This document shows, piece after piece, positions 44,301 through 53,238 of a stretch of 54,560 nucleotides of DNA; position 1 is the stretch's first letter; each line of letters opens with the position of its first letter. The notes under the pieces were generated by a model. The model saw only the letters and a program-made list of their open reading frames with translations. It made no database searches and was not told the DNA's origin. Origin of the DNA: Candidatus Zhuqueibacterota bacterium. Lineage in GTDB: Bacteria > Zhuqueibacterota > Zhuqueibacteria > Residuimicrobiales > Residuimicrobiaceae. Both the position numbers and the translations under genes were made by a program. The stretch is taken from positions 1-54,560 of the forward strand of contig CAUJEL010000043.1 in assembly GCA_963169875.1 (NCBI GenBank). The letters run 5' to 3'.

Positions 44301-46429
44301 CAAATCTGAATGTCGTGCACATGCGCAACGTTCCACCCAATCCATCCAATTATGCGCAGCGCAGCGGACGCGCCGGACGCAGCGGGCAAACCGCTCTTAT
44401 TATCACAGGCTGCTCCAATTTCTCGCCGCACGACCGCCATTATTTCAAATACAATCGCGAGATGGTTTCCGGCATTGTCAAACCGCCTAAAATTGATCTG
44501 ACCAATCAGGAGTTGATCGAAACGCACCTGAATGCGGTTTTCCTGGCTTATATCGGCCTGGCGGAGCTGAACAGTTCGATCATCGATTTATTGGATAAAG
44601 GCCAACCCGAGCTTCTTCCACTTTCAAGTACTGTTTTGGAAAAGCTTGAAATTTCAAAGGATAGTAAACAGGCCATAAAGCAGGAATTTTTAAAAATACT
44701 ATCCTTTCTTAACAGGATGCCCGATTGGTATACGCCGGAGTGGCTTGATGCCCATCTCTCCGGCATACCGCAAAAATTTGATGACTCATTAAATCGCTGG
44801 CGCCGTCTCTACAAATCCGCAAATCAGCAATTGACAGAAGCGCGAAATGTCATCGACAGCGGCCTGCACAAACCGGATTCACCGGAAATGTACAATGCCT
44901 TCAAGAGCGAAAAGCAGGCCATTCGTCAAAGAGAATTGCTTTGCAATCCGCTGCAATCCGGCAATCTCTCCGAGTTTTATCCCTATCGCTATCTGGCCTC
45001 GGAAGGATTTTTACCAGGCTATAATTTTACCCGATTGCCGCTGCGAACTTTTATCCCCATCGGCGATTCTGGGGAATACATCTCGCGCTCGCGATTTATT
45101 GCGCTCTCGGAATTTGGCCCGCGCAACATGATCTACCACAATGGCGGCAGATTCCAGGTCGAGCAGTTATTGTTTCCGGATTTGGAAAAACAGCTTGTAA
45201 AAGCAAAGATCAGCAAGAACTCGGGCTATATATTGATGGGTGATGAATACAATTGCAATGTATGTCCGCTGACCCAGGTACCCTTGACCTCGGATGCGGA
45301 AAGAGAAATGGTAACCGATCTGATGGAAATGGCCGAAACGCGAACCAGGGAAGAAGCGCGGATTTCCTGCGAAGAAGAGGAACGGTTGCGGCAAGGGTAC
45401 GATATCGGCACCTATTTTTCTGTTCCGGCGGGTGTGTCGACGATCAAAATGGCGCATGTGAAACACGATGGCGAACTTTATCTGCGCATTCGCTACATCC
45501 AGGCCGCGCGTCTGGTCAAGATCAATAAACGATGGAGAGCCTCCACGGAGCAAGGCTTTCAATTGGGCATGCACTCCGGCCGCTGGAAATCGATCACGCG
45601 CATGCAAGAACGGCAGCCCGAAGAACCTGTCCGGCCGGTGAAACTCTACACCTGGGACACGGCCGATGCCCTTTACATCGAACCCATCAAGGCCCTGGGA
45701 TTGCAGCCCGACGGCGTCATTACCCTGCAATACGCGCTTAAACGAGCAATAGAGGAACTCTTTCAAGTGGAGTCCGGAGAGATCGGCGCTGAATTGATGG
45801 GCGATTCAGGCACCCCCAATATTTTCATCTATGAAGCCGCGGAAGGCAGCCTCGGCGTGCTGTCGCAATTCATCAGCAATCCACTAGCCTTCACATCAGT
45901 CGTTCAGAAAGCTTATGAGATATGCCGATTCGATGACGCCGCCTATAAAGAGCTGGCCTCCTATGACGACCTGCTTAGTTATTACAACCAACGGGACCAC
46001 AACAAGATTAATCGCTTCCTCATCAAAGATGCGTTGCGGACCCTCACGCAATGTGAGATTGAATTGCTGACAACGGATCCGGAACGCACCTACGACGAGC
46101 AATATCAATCCTTGTTGAACAGCTATGACAAGACGTCGGTTACGGAGAAAAAATTTCTCCAATATCTCTATGCCAATAATCTGCGGCTGCCTGATGAGGC
46201 ACAAAAAAGAGTCAAAGAGTTATACTCTCAACCTGACTTTTATTATCATCCGGATATTTACATTTTTTGCGATGGCACTCCGCACGATAATCCCGAGGTC
46301 AAATTACGCGATCAACAGGTTCGCGATGAATTGCGCAGGCAAGGATCACAAGTTTTGACCTATTATTATAGAGACGATCTTGCGGAATGGGTTGCCAAAC
46401 GGCCTGACATTTTTATAAAGGTACGCTGA
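41360..46429 (+). CDS. Giant DEAD/DEAH-box helicase of a DISARM/Hma-like defence operon
   Basis: ATP-dependent nucleic-acid translocase of 1689 residues. The N-terminal helicase lobe has LYKHQEKAI, Walker A TSGTGSGKS (105-113), DELH (227-230) and SAT (261-263). After a roughly 700-residue insertion the second lobe shows SPTMELGIDIANLNVVHMR and QRSGRAGRSG (near 970-1010). About residues 1480-1500 (YEAAEGSLGVL) recall the MrfA/DUF1998 region but without its full Zn-cysteine set. The last 75 residues (DIYIFCDGTPHDNPEV then RDELRRQG) look like a Vsr/DUF559-type endonuclease fold. DrmA plus DrmB of DISARM, fused, or the helicase of Hma are the nearest types I know. The stop overlaps the next start by 1 nt. 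Confidence 0.8.
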   Translation: MNRFDILNIHKDVLQDYQAFVESFINIQDDEIKNVVAQEMQDGKFWPEPLLQFNPSFESGQPIQTLCNEGILHPDILSVFKGFSLYKHQEKAIRLGCAGSDFIVTSGTGSGKSLTYIGTIFNDLLADKKAQGIKAIIVYPMNALINSQTVELNKYKQNYETATGATFPVTFAQYTGQEKQDERERIIRELPHIILTNYMMLELILTRPKEDALRKAIYENLKYLVFDELHTYRGRQGADVSMLIRRIRGRCKNKLVSIGTSATMVSQGTIIEQKQAVADVAETIFGAKFTNDQIVVEFLKPCFSAFNIPEQKVLQDALYKPISPDDAKAVLQQHPLSHWLENRVALLDLDGVLVRNKPMSITEIANLLVEDSGTPLQTCIEQLIVYLKWLANVNGRESSPHNTVLPYKVHQFISQTGAVYVSLPADDSRIISLDPANHKMEDGHRIPLYPAVFSRASGHEFICVFLDKEEMQLLPREFQDFTDEEEDNRKGYLVVGENLWNPEEDFDLLPEAWGKIDKEGQFKPAKKYKDRLPQKIYYDKFGAFSFDEAKDHWGWYMPAKLLFDPSSGTVYHGTTSEATKLARLGSEGRSSSTTVLSLAIIKHLELHGYPREDQKILSFTDNRQDAALQSGHFNDFIHVMEFRSALCRALDQHQQLDYKNIDQAIFDAFALDIKEYATIDNPFPGVRRGIENALKKYFMYLALYDLRYGWRVNLPNLEQCAILKIDYRYLDENCEAAEFWENIPLLNKLDASGRKEFIFQVLDFFRKSYAIANEAYLTERSIRENSREIREHLKAPWKFEEKERITEPFFIRYETLKPFSGRQYTTSIGPGSTLGRFIKRYAKQLGMIWKNTDYLEFIPLLLSTLENAGWLSSADAKNTQDKNTKLYQLRLDTVVWLQGDKLHILPDLVRDRSYKEVEKRPNLFYQKLYQTDFGALKRLISKEHTGALNSEDRQKFEELFRNGEYSALFCSPTMELGIDIANLNVVHMRNVPPNPSNYAQRSGRAGRSGQTALIITGCSNFSPHDRHYFKYNREMVSGIVKPPKIDLTNQELIETHLNAVFLAYIGLAELNSSIIDLLDKGQPELLPLSSTVLEKLEISKDSKQAIKQEFLKILSFLNRMPDWYTPEWLDAHLSGIPQKFDDSLNRWRRLYKSANQQLTEARNVIDSGLHKPDSPEMYNAFKSEKQAIRQRELLCNPLQSGNLSEFYPYRYLASEGFLPGYNFTRLPLRTFIPIGDSGEYISRSRFIALSEFGPRNMIYHNGGRFQVEQLLFPDLEKQLVKAKISKNSGYILMGDEYNCNVCPLTQVPLTSDAEREMVTDLMEMAETRTREEARISCEEEERLRQGYDIGTYFSVPAGVSTIKMAHVKHDGELYLRIRYIQAARLVKINKRWRASTEQGFQLGMHSGRWKSITRMQERQPEEPVRPVKLYTWDTADALYIEPIKALGLQPDGVITLQYALKRAIEELFQVESGEIGAELMGDSGTPNIFIYEAAEGSLGVLSQFISNPLAFTSVVQKAYEICRFDDAAYKELASYDDLLSYYNQRDHNKINRFLIKDALRTLTQCEIELLTTDPERTYDEQYQSLLNSYDKTSVTEKKFLQYLYANNLRLPDEAQKRVKELYSQPDFYYHPDIYIFCDGTPHDNPEVKLRDQQVRDELRRQGSQVLTYYYRDDLAEWVAKRPDIFIKVR

Positions 46430-49269
46430 TGGATTTCCAAACGGGTTCGCTGGTTCATGTTCATGGCCGGGATTGGGTCGTACAACCGTCCGCCGACAAG
46501 GAACTTTTGCTGTTAAAACCCCTCGGCGGCACTGATCAGGAAATCAAGGGAATCTATCTTTCCCTTCATTTCCCTGAAGATGTGATTCAATCATCCAGTT
46601 TCCCCGATCCTTCCAGCACCGACATCGGCGATATCGCTTCCGCCCGCTTGCTCTTCAATGCAGCCCGTTTGGCCATCAGAAACGGCGCCGGCCCCTTTCG
46701 CTGTCTGGGCAAGCTGTCCTTCAGGCCCAGATCCTATCAGATGGTGCCGCTGATCATGGCGCTCAAGCAGGAAGAGGCTCCTGTTCGTCTCTTGATCGCC
46801 GATGACGTTGGCGTGGGTAAAACCATAGAGGGTTTGCTGATACTGAAAGAGTTGCTGGACCGGAAACACATTGAACGGTTCGCCGTCATCTGTCTGCCCC
46901 ACCTCTGCGACCAATGGCAAGCTGAATTGCAGGACAAATTTGGCATTCACAGCGTCGTCATCCGCTCAAACACTCAGGCGCGCCTGGACCGGGAAATCAT
47001 CGGCGATACCAGCGTATTTCGTTATTATCCGCATCAGGTGATATCCGTCGATTTTATCAAATCTGAACAGAGGCGGCAGGTCTTTGTCAACGATTGTCCG
47101 GAACTGATCATCGTCGATGAAGCGCACACCTGTTCCAGGCCGGGCGGCCCGGGCTCCTCCGTTCAACAGCAGCGCTATGCCTTGATCCGCGACATTGCCG
47201 CCAAGCCAAATCAGCATGTGATCCTGATGACGGCAACACCGCACAGCGGCAAGCAGGAGCAATTCCAGTCCCTGTTGGGACTTTTGCACCCCGACTTTTT
47301 GACCTTGGATGTGCCGTCGGCCTCCAAAGCGCAGCGGGAGCGCCTGGCCAAACATTTTATTCAGCGTCGGCGCAAGGATGTGCAAACCTGGCTTGGGGAG
47401 GACACACATTTCCCACATCGCGATTCCGGCGAATGCGCCTACGATCTTTCACCCCAATACGCCGATTTCTATGACCAGGTATTTGATTTTGCCTTGGGAT
47501 TGACCAAAGCCGATGAAATCCACGAGGGCAAAAAACGCATGCGCTATTGGTCGGCCCTGGCGCTGTTGCGCGGCGTGATGTCCAGTCCCGCGGCAGGCAT
47601 TGACATGCTGACCAACCGGTTGAATAATTTGAAACCGGAAGAGACGGAGATCGAGCCGGAGACCAATCCCATCCTGGATGAAGATTTTGATCTGGAAAAA
47701 GATTTTCCCTCTTCCGGCGTCATCACCAAAACCGATTGGAGCGGTACCGAGGTCCGCAAACTACAATTTCTTTCAAAGCAGTTGGAGGAACTGGCCAATC
47801 TCGATCAGGATCACAAAGCCCACACCGCTTTAAAAGTAATCAAAGATTGGCTTAAACAGGGATTCAATCCCATCGTCTTCTGCCGCTATATCGCCACGGC
47901 AAATTATCTCGGCGAAATGGCAAAGAAAGAATTCGCCGGGGGGGATGACATCGATGTGCAGGTGGTCACCAGCGAAGATCCGGATGAAGTGCGCAAAGCC
48001 CGCATCGATGAAATGAAAGATAGCCCGCGGCGGCTCCTGATCGCCACCGATTGTCTGTCCGAAGGCATCAACCTGCAGCATTTATTCACCGCGGTATTGC
48101 ACTATGACTTGCCCTGGAATCCCAACAGGCTCGAACAGCGCGAAGGCCGCATCGATCGCTTCGGGCAACGAGCGCTAACTGTAAAATGCTACCTGCTTTA
48201 TGGTAAAGACAACCCCATCGATGGCGTAGTGTTGAAAGTGCTTTTGGAAAAAGTCCGCCAGATTCGCCAGGAGATCGGCATCAGCATACCTTTTCCGGAG
48301 GACAGCCGTTCGCTGATGGATTCCGTCCTCCAGGCGGTCATTTTAAAAGGTCGTGCCCAATTACGCGACCAGCAGGTCAGTTTTGATTTTTTTGATAAAG
48401 CTTTTGAAGATTATAAAGGCCTGGAAATCACCAAAGAGTTTGAGAAAGCGGCCGAGCGGGAGAAACAATCGCGCAGCATTTTTGCCCAACATGGTATCAA
48501 GGCTGAAGAGATCGAGCAGGATTTGCACCAGTCCGACGATGCCATCGGCGATCCCGCGGCTGTGGAAAAATTTGTGACGGAAGCGCTGAGTACGATGCTG
48601 AATACCCAGATCACGCGCGATCAAAAAGGATATGTTCTGTATACCGCTCATTTGCCAGGCGCATTGCATTGCCTGTTGCCCGAGGTCGCCAAACTCAAGG
48701 TCAGTTTTTATTCGCCGGTGCCGGACGGCTATTACTATCTGGGCAGAAACCATCCACTGGTGGAACAGCTCTGCAGAAGCCTGATGTCGCATGCGATGCA
48801 GCGTAATAAAAAGCATGGCCCTGCGCGCGCGGCCGTGATCAAGTGCCGGGATGTCGGCGTCAAAACGACGCTATTGTTGTACCGGGTGCGAAATGTCATC
48901 GCAGAGAAAGAGAGCGGACGCCAGCTCGTCGCCGAAGAGGTGATGCCATTGGGCTATCAGGGCCTGGCCAAAGATTTTCATCTATTGGAAAACAAGGATG
49001 CGGTTGAGTTGATGTTCACGGCCATCCCGACGGACAACGTCACCGATCAAGCCGCCGAGGGCTATCTAAATTCTGAATTGGCTGATTTGCAGGAAATTAA
49101 AGCGAATCTGGATCTTGTGGCCTATACCCGCGCCGAATCACTGGTCGAATCCCACGAAAGATATCGAAAAATGCTGGGAGGCAGCCGCTTCAAAACTGTG
49201 GAGCCGGTCTTGCCGATGGATCTGCTGGGAATTTATATTTTGCTGCCTGACGGCGGGAGGCAAAATTGA
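46429..49269 (+). CDS. SNF2-like helicase, DrmD-like
   Basis: The 946-residue SF2/SNF2-family ATPase has an N-terminal segment GSLVHVHGRDWVVQPS and LLLLKPLGG, Walker A in ADDVGVGKT (Lys131), DEAH in IIVDEAHTC (about 229-232), LMTATPHSG, then a second lobe with ATDCLSEGINLQ (near 540) and QREGRIDRFGQ (near 570). The C-terminal 330 residues are unassigned. This is the pattern of DISARM DrmD and related defence helicases, presumably remodelling or translocating along invading DNA. Its ATG overlaps the first helicase's TGA, and its own TGA overlaps the methyltransferase TTG start by 4 nt. Confidence 0.82.
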   Translation: MDFQTGSLVHVHGRDWVVQPSADKELLLLKPLGGTDQEIKGIYLSLHFPEDVIQSSSFPDPSSTDIGDIASARLLFNAARLAIRNGAGPFRCLGKLSFRPRSYQMVPLIMALKQEEAPVRLLIADDVGVGKTIEGLLILKELLDRKHIERFAVICLPHLCDQWQAELQDKFGIHSVVIRSNTQARLDREIIGDTSVFRYYPHQVISVDFIKSEQRRQVFVNDCPELIIVDEAHTCSRPGGPGSSVQQQRYALIRDIAAKPNQHVILMTATPHSGKQEQFQSLLGLLHPDFLTLDVPSASKAQRERLAKHFIQRRRKDVQTWLGEDTHFPHRDSGECAYDLSPQYADFYDQVFDFALGLTKADEIHEGKKRMRYWSALALLRGVMSSPAAGIDMLTNRLNNLKPEETEIEPETNPILDEDFDLEKDFPSSGVITKTDWSGTEVRKLQFLSKQLEELANLDQDHKAHTALKVIKDWLKQGFNPIVFCRYIATANYLGEMAKKEFAGGDDIDVQVVTSEDPDEVRKARIDEMKDSPRRLLIATDCLSEGINLQHLFTAVLHYDLPWNPNRLEQREGRIDRFGQRALTVKCYLLYGKDNPIDGVVLKVLLEKVRQIRQEIGISIPFPEDSRSLMDSVLQAVILKGRAQLRDQQVSFDFFDKAFEDYKGLEITKEFEKAAEREKQSRSIFAQHGIKAEEIEQDLHQSDDAIGDPAAVEKFVTEALSTMLNTQITRDQKGYVLYTAHLPGALHCLLPEVAKLKVSFYSPVPDGYYYLGRNHPLVEQLCRSLMSHAMQRNKKHGPARAAVIKCRDVGVKTTLLLYRVRNVIAEKESGRQLVAEEVMPLGYQGLAKDFHLLENKDAVELMFTAIPTDNVTDQAAEGYLNSELADLQEIKANLDLVAYTRAESLVESHERYRKMLGGSRFKTVEPVLPMDLLGIYILLPDGGRQN

Positions 49270-52200
49270 AATTCCCGACCATCACCATTGAAGGTATGAT
49301 CATCTCGGCCGATATTCTCGATAAAATTGAAACCGGCGAGATCGACGGTCAATCCCCCAAACATTTCGGACTGGAAGGTTCGCAAAAAGTCAAAGATGAA
49401 ATCGCCCGCATCTGGGCGGATTGTCAGGACCTGTGGCAGGTTTACTCCCGGCAGATGAATAAAATCGGCGATACCGCGAGCGGCGCCGCAGAAACGCGCC
49501 GCTATTGGATGCTGCCGCTCCTGGGACTGCTCGGTTATGATGCCCAAAATGCCAAAGCAGAAATCATCAACGAGAAATCATACGCCATCAGCCACCGCGC
49601 GATGAATCTGGACGGCTTTCCAATCCATATCATGGGCTTTAACGACAAACTGGGCGAAAAGCGTCAGGATGGCGGGCCGCGCCTGTCGCCCCACTCGCTG
49701 GTTCAGGAATATATCAATATCACCGAGCATCTCTATGCTCTGGTCAGCAACGGCTTGCGCTTGCGGTTGCTGCGCGACAACAGCCGGTTGATAAAACAGT
49801 CCTACATCGAGTTCGATCTTCAGGCGATGATGGAAGAGAACCATTATGCCGATTTTGCGGTCATGGTGCGTTTGCTGCACGCCACGCGCATGCCGCAAAA
49901 GCTGGATACAGGCGATGCAAGCTGGATCGAAAAATATCATCAGGACAGCCTGGACTCCGGTTCGCGCATTCGCGAAAAATTGAGCGAGGCGGTGGAAAAA
50001 TCCATCCTCCTGCTTGGCAATGGCTTTTTGCAGCATCCGGATAACGAGGCGCTGCGCGACGCTATTGCAGAAAAGCATCTGACGGCTGAGCAGCTTTATC
50101 AAATGCAGTTGCGCCTGATTTACAGATTGCTGTTCCTGCTGGTCATCGAAGAGCGGCAGCTGATATTTCCCCGGAATTGCGACAGCCGTAAACGCGATAT
50201 TTATTCCAGATATTACAGTCTCTCCCGCCTGCGCGAGCTTGCTGAAAGCCGCAGCTTGGAAGAGGGCGATTATTGCGATTTGTGGATTTCGTTAAAGCAG
50301 ACATTCCGGCTGTTTGAGGACGCTGCTCATGGCGCCAGACTGGGCGTGCAACCGCTCAACGGCGAGCTTTTCGGGCCGGGCGGATTAAAAATTCTTGAAA
50401 CCTGCAGCCTGGGTAATAAACCACTGTTAGACTGTATCGCCCATCTCAGCCGCTACAGCGATGACCGCGGCAGACAGATGATCCGTGTTAATTATGCCGG
50501 ATTGAATGTCGAGGAGTTTGGCTCGGTCTATGAGGGTCTGCTGGAATATGCCCCACACGTGGAGCAACAAAATGGCCGGTGGACGTTCCGGTTTGTCAAA
50601 GGGACGGAACGTTCCTCTTCCGGCACTCATTACACGCCGGATGAACTGGTGCTGCCGTTGATCAAGCACTCACTGGATTATATTATCCAGGACAAACTCA
50701 AGTTGCCTTTGGAACAAGCAACCCGGAAGCCTTATGATGCAAAAAGGGGGAAATTGCCCCAGGATGGCACGGATGCCAACCTTGTTAAGAAAGAACAAGA
50801 AGAAGGACTTTTGTCCATCAAAGTCTGTGATGTGGCCTGCGGCAGTGGGCATATATTACTCAATGCAGCGCGCCGGATTGCCCAGACCCTTGCCACGGTG
50901 AGGTCCGGTGAGGAGCAGCCATCCCCTGAAGTTCTACGGCCGGCCATCCGGGATGTCATCTCTCGCTGCATATATGGCGTCGATAAAAATCCCTTGGCCG
51001 TGGAGTTGTGCAAAGTGGCGTTGTGGCTGGAGGCGCACAATCCCGGGGAGCCGCTCAGTTTTCTCGACCATCGCATCAAATGCGGCGATGCCATCGTCGG
51101 CCTGGCGCACATGCAGGAATTGCAGAATGGCATCAGTGATGAGGCGTTCAAGCCCTTGCCAGGCGATGATAAGACCGTTTGCCGTATCTTGCGCGATCGA
51201 AACAAAGCCGAACGGGCGGAACAAAAACAGCGCGAAGAGTACGCCAAAATTTTATTCAAAGGTGTTGGCAGCCTAGCCCAGGCTTTTTCACAACTGGATG
51301 CCATGCCCGACCACAATCCCAGGCATGTGTGCGATAAAAGTGAGGCCTATCTCGCACTCATATCCGGCCAAGAATATATGCGCCTGAAAACGCTGGCCGA
51401 TATCCAGACCGCCCAGTTCTTTCTTCCCAAAGATAAAGCCGGCGATTGCATCACAGACGGTACGTATCGTGAGTATCTGGCCGGCCGGGCCATGCAGGGC
51501 CAGGCTGTGGCCAAAGCCATGGCGCTTGCGGTTGAGAAAAGGTTTTTCCATTGGTTTATGGAATTCCCCGAAGTGATGGCGAATGGGGGATTTGACTGCA
51601 TACTTGGCAATCCGCCGTTTCTGGGCGGACAGAAAATATCCGGCATGTTTGGCAAAAATTATCTGGAATACTTGAAAATAGCCTACGCCCCGGCCGGAAG
51701 TTGTGATATTGTCACCTACTTTTATCGCCGCATTTTCACAATCATACGGAATAAGGGATTTCAATCCCTGCTGGCGACCAATACCATCGCCCAGGGAGGC
51801 GCGCGTGAAGGCGGCTTGGATGTGATTACACAATCGGGCGGGACAATCAATCATGCGGTCCGCTCCATGCGCTGGCCGGGAGCGGCTGCAGTTGAAGTTG
51901 CTCTTGTAACCATATACAAAGGTCAATGGCCAGGAACGCTGACCTTGAACCGGAAGCCTGTGAAACAGATTACCAGCTATCTGGACGACGCAGAAGATCT
52001 GGGGAATCCTTTCCCTCTCAAACAGAACGAAGGCAAGAGTTTTCAGGGCTCGATTGTGCTTGGTATGGGATTCATTCTAACCCCGGAAGAAGCGCAACGG
52101 CTCATCGAATTAGATCCCAGGAATAAAGACGTAGTATTTCCTTATCTCAACGGGGACGATCTCAACAGCCGTCCAGACCAGACTCCAAGTCGTTGGGTGA

Positions 52201-53177
52201 TCAACTTTCATGATTGGCCTTTAGAAAGAGCGCAAAAATACAAAAAGCCATTTAAAATTGTTGAAGAACAGGTAAAGCCGGAAAGGTTACAAAAAAAGGG
52301 GGATAGAGGAGCTGAATATTGGTGGCAGTTTTTGCGAATTCGTGGAGAACTATACCGCACCATCGCACCGTTGGATCGGGTGTTAGTCATTGCCAGAATC
52401 AGTAAAACTGTCGCATTCACATTTGTTCCAAAGGATATTGTTTATGCAGATGCGCTTGTTGTCCATGCTTTAAATGACTGGGCAAGCTTTGCGTTGCTTC
52501 AATCATCAATTAATTATAATTGGGCATGGAATTATTGCACAACTATGAAGACTGATCTGAATTATACGCCAACTGCTACTTTTGAAAAATTACCTTTTCC
52601 ACAACTACCTTCAAGCGCTTGTCATAAAAGGTTGAACGAAATAGGGAAGACTTACTATGAACATCGGTTAAAATTAATGTCCGCATGTCAATTGGGACTT
52701 ACAAAAATATACACCCAATTCCACAATTCTAACTTGTCACACATAATACAAGGGCAAATGGGAGATTTTCTAGATATTGAAGACAAATTAGAAAACTACG
52801 TAAAAGATACTTTAAATCTATGGAAGCATTTGCATAATTTTAACGATGTTTGTTCTTTTAATGAAGCGGTAGCTGGAATCCATGAGCTACGCCGCTTGCA
52901 TCTGGAAATGGACCAGGCTGTTCTTGCTGCCTACGGTTGGGACAAAGACGGTCCCGATGGCCCAGCCATCGATCTTCGTCATGATTTTTATGAGGTCGAT
53001 TATTTGCCCGAAAATGATCGCATCCGTTTCACCATTCACCCAGATGCACGAAGAGAAATACTCAAAAGACTATTGTTGCTCAATCATCGGATTCACGATG
53101 AAGAAATAAAAGCAGGCCTCTGGGCCACACCTGCCAAAAGAAATCTTGTCAAATCTCAAACTGAGCTAGAATTGTAG
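49266..53177 (+). CDS. Eco57I-type adenine DNA methyltransferase (DrmMI/PglX-like)
   Basis: The 1303-residue N6-adenine methyltransferase would mark host DNA as self. The TTG start at 49266 is five bases after GGGAGG and overlaps the helicase stop (TTGA). A 500-residue N-terminal region precedes the SAM motif DVACGSGHIL (near 519) and the catalytic NPPF (781-784). The region from about residue 990 to 1200 (52230-52870), with TFEKLPFPQLPSS, is the likely target-recognition domain. It is visibly more A+T-rich than the rest of the gene. The last 100 residues have a diverged second copy at 54305-54560. Whether it only protects or also cuts, as type IIG enzymes do, is unresolved; no N-terminal nuclease motif was noticed. 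Confidence 0.87.
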   Translation: MKFPTITIEGMIISADILDKIETGEIDGQSPKHFGLEGSQKVKDEIARIWADCQDLWQVYSRQMNKIGDTASGAAETRRYWMLPLLGLLGYDAQNAKAEIINEKSYAISHRAMNLDGFPIHIMGFNDKLGEKRQDGGPRLSPHSLVQEYINITEHLYALVSNGLRLRLLRDNSRLIKQSYIEFDLQAMMEENHYADFAVMVRLLHATRMPQKLDTGDASWIEKYHQDSLDSGSRIREKLSEAVEKSILLLGNGFLQHPDNEALRDAIAEKHLTAEQLYQMQLRLIYRLLFLLVIEERQLIFPRNCDSRKRDIYSRYYSLSRLRELAESRSLEEGDYCDLWISLKQTFRLFEDAAHGARLGVQPLNGELFGPGGLKILETCSLGNKPLLDCIAHLSRYSDDRGRQMIRVNYAGLNVEEFGSVYEGLLEYAPHVEQQNGRWTFRFVKGTERSSSGTHYTPDELVLPLIKHSLDYIIQDKLKLPLEQATRKPYDAKRGKLPQDGTDANLVKKEQEEGLLSIKVCDVACGSGHILLNAARRIAQTLATVRSGEEQPSPEVLRPAIRDVISRCIYGVDKNPLAVELCKVALWLEAHNPGEPLSFLDHRIKCGDAIVGLAHMQELQNGISDEAFKPLPGDDKTVCRILRDRNKAERAEQKQREEYAKILFKGVGSLAQAFSQLDAMPDHNPRHVCDKSEAYLALISGQEYMRLKTLADIQTAQFFLPKDKAGDCITDGTYREYLAGRAMQGQAVAKAMALAVEKRFFHWFMEFPEVMANGGFDCILGNPPFLGGQKISGMFGKNYLEYLKIAYAPAGSCDIVTYFYRRIFTIIRNKGFQSLLATNTIAQGGAREGGLDVITQSGGTINHAVRSMRWPGAAAVEVALVTIYKGQWPGTLTLNRKPVKQITSYLDDAEDLGNPFPLKQNEGKSFQGSIVLGMGFILTPEEAQRLIELDPRNKDVVFPYLNGDDLNSRPDQTPSRWVINFHDWPLERAQKYKKPFKIVEEQVKPERLQKKGDRGAEYWWQFLRIRGELYRTIAPLDRVLVIARISKTVAFTFVPKDIVYADALVVHALNDWASFALLQSSINYNWAWNYCTTMKTDLNYTPTATFEKLPFPQLPSSACHKRLNEIGKTYYEHRLKLMSACQLGLTKIYTQFHNSNLSHIIQGQMGDFLDIEDKLENYVKDTLNLWKHLHNFNDVCSFNEAVAGIHELRRLHLEMDQAVLAAYGWDKDGPDGPAIDLRHDFYEVDYLPENDRIRFTIHPDARREILKRLLLLNHRIHDEEIKAGLWATPAKRNLVKSQTELEL

Positions 53178-53179
53178 TG

Positions 53180-53194
53180 CGACCAGACTGGTCG
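53180..53194. promoter_or_regulatory. 15-nt palindrome after the methyltransferase stop
   Basis: CGACCAG-A-CTGGTCG, perfect seven-base arms, two bases after the methyltransferase TAG and 44 bp before the next ATG. It could be an operator or a recombination-associated site. The arms are short for a terminator and no T-run follows. Confidence 0.45.
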
Positions 53195-53238
53195 TTCAAA
53201 TTGTTACTTCGAAAGAATCAAACGTGGAGGTTTTGCCA

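Noticed and set aside
41360-53177. A complete, standard DISARM or BREX system
   Set aside because: No drmC phospholipase-D nuclease, no separate drmB, and no BREX pglZ, brxC or brxL is present, so only a DISARM/Hma-like label is supported.
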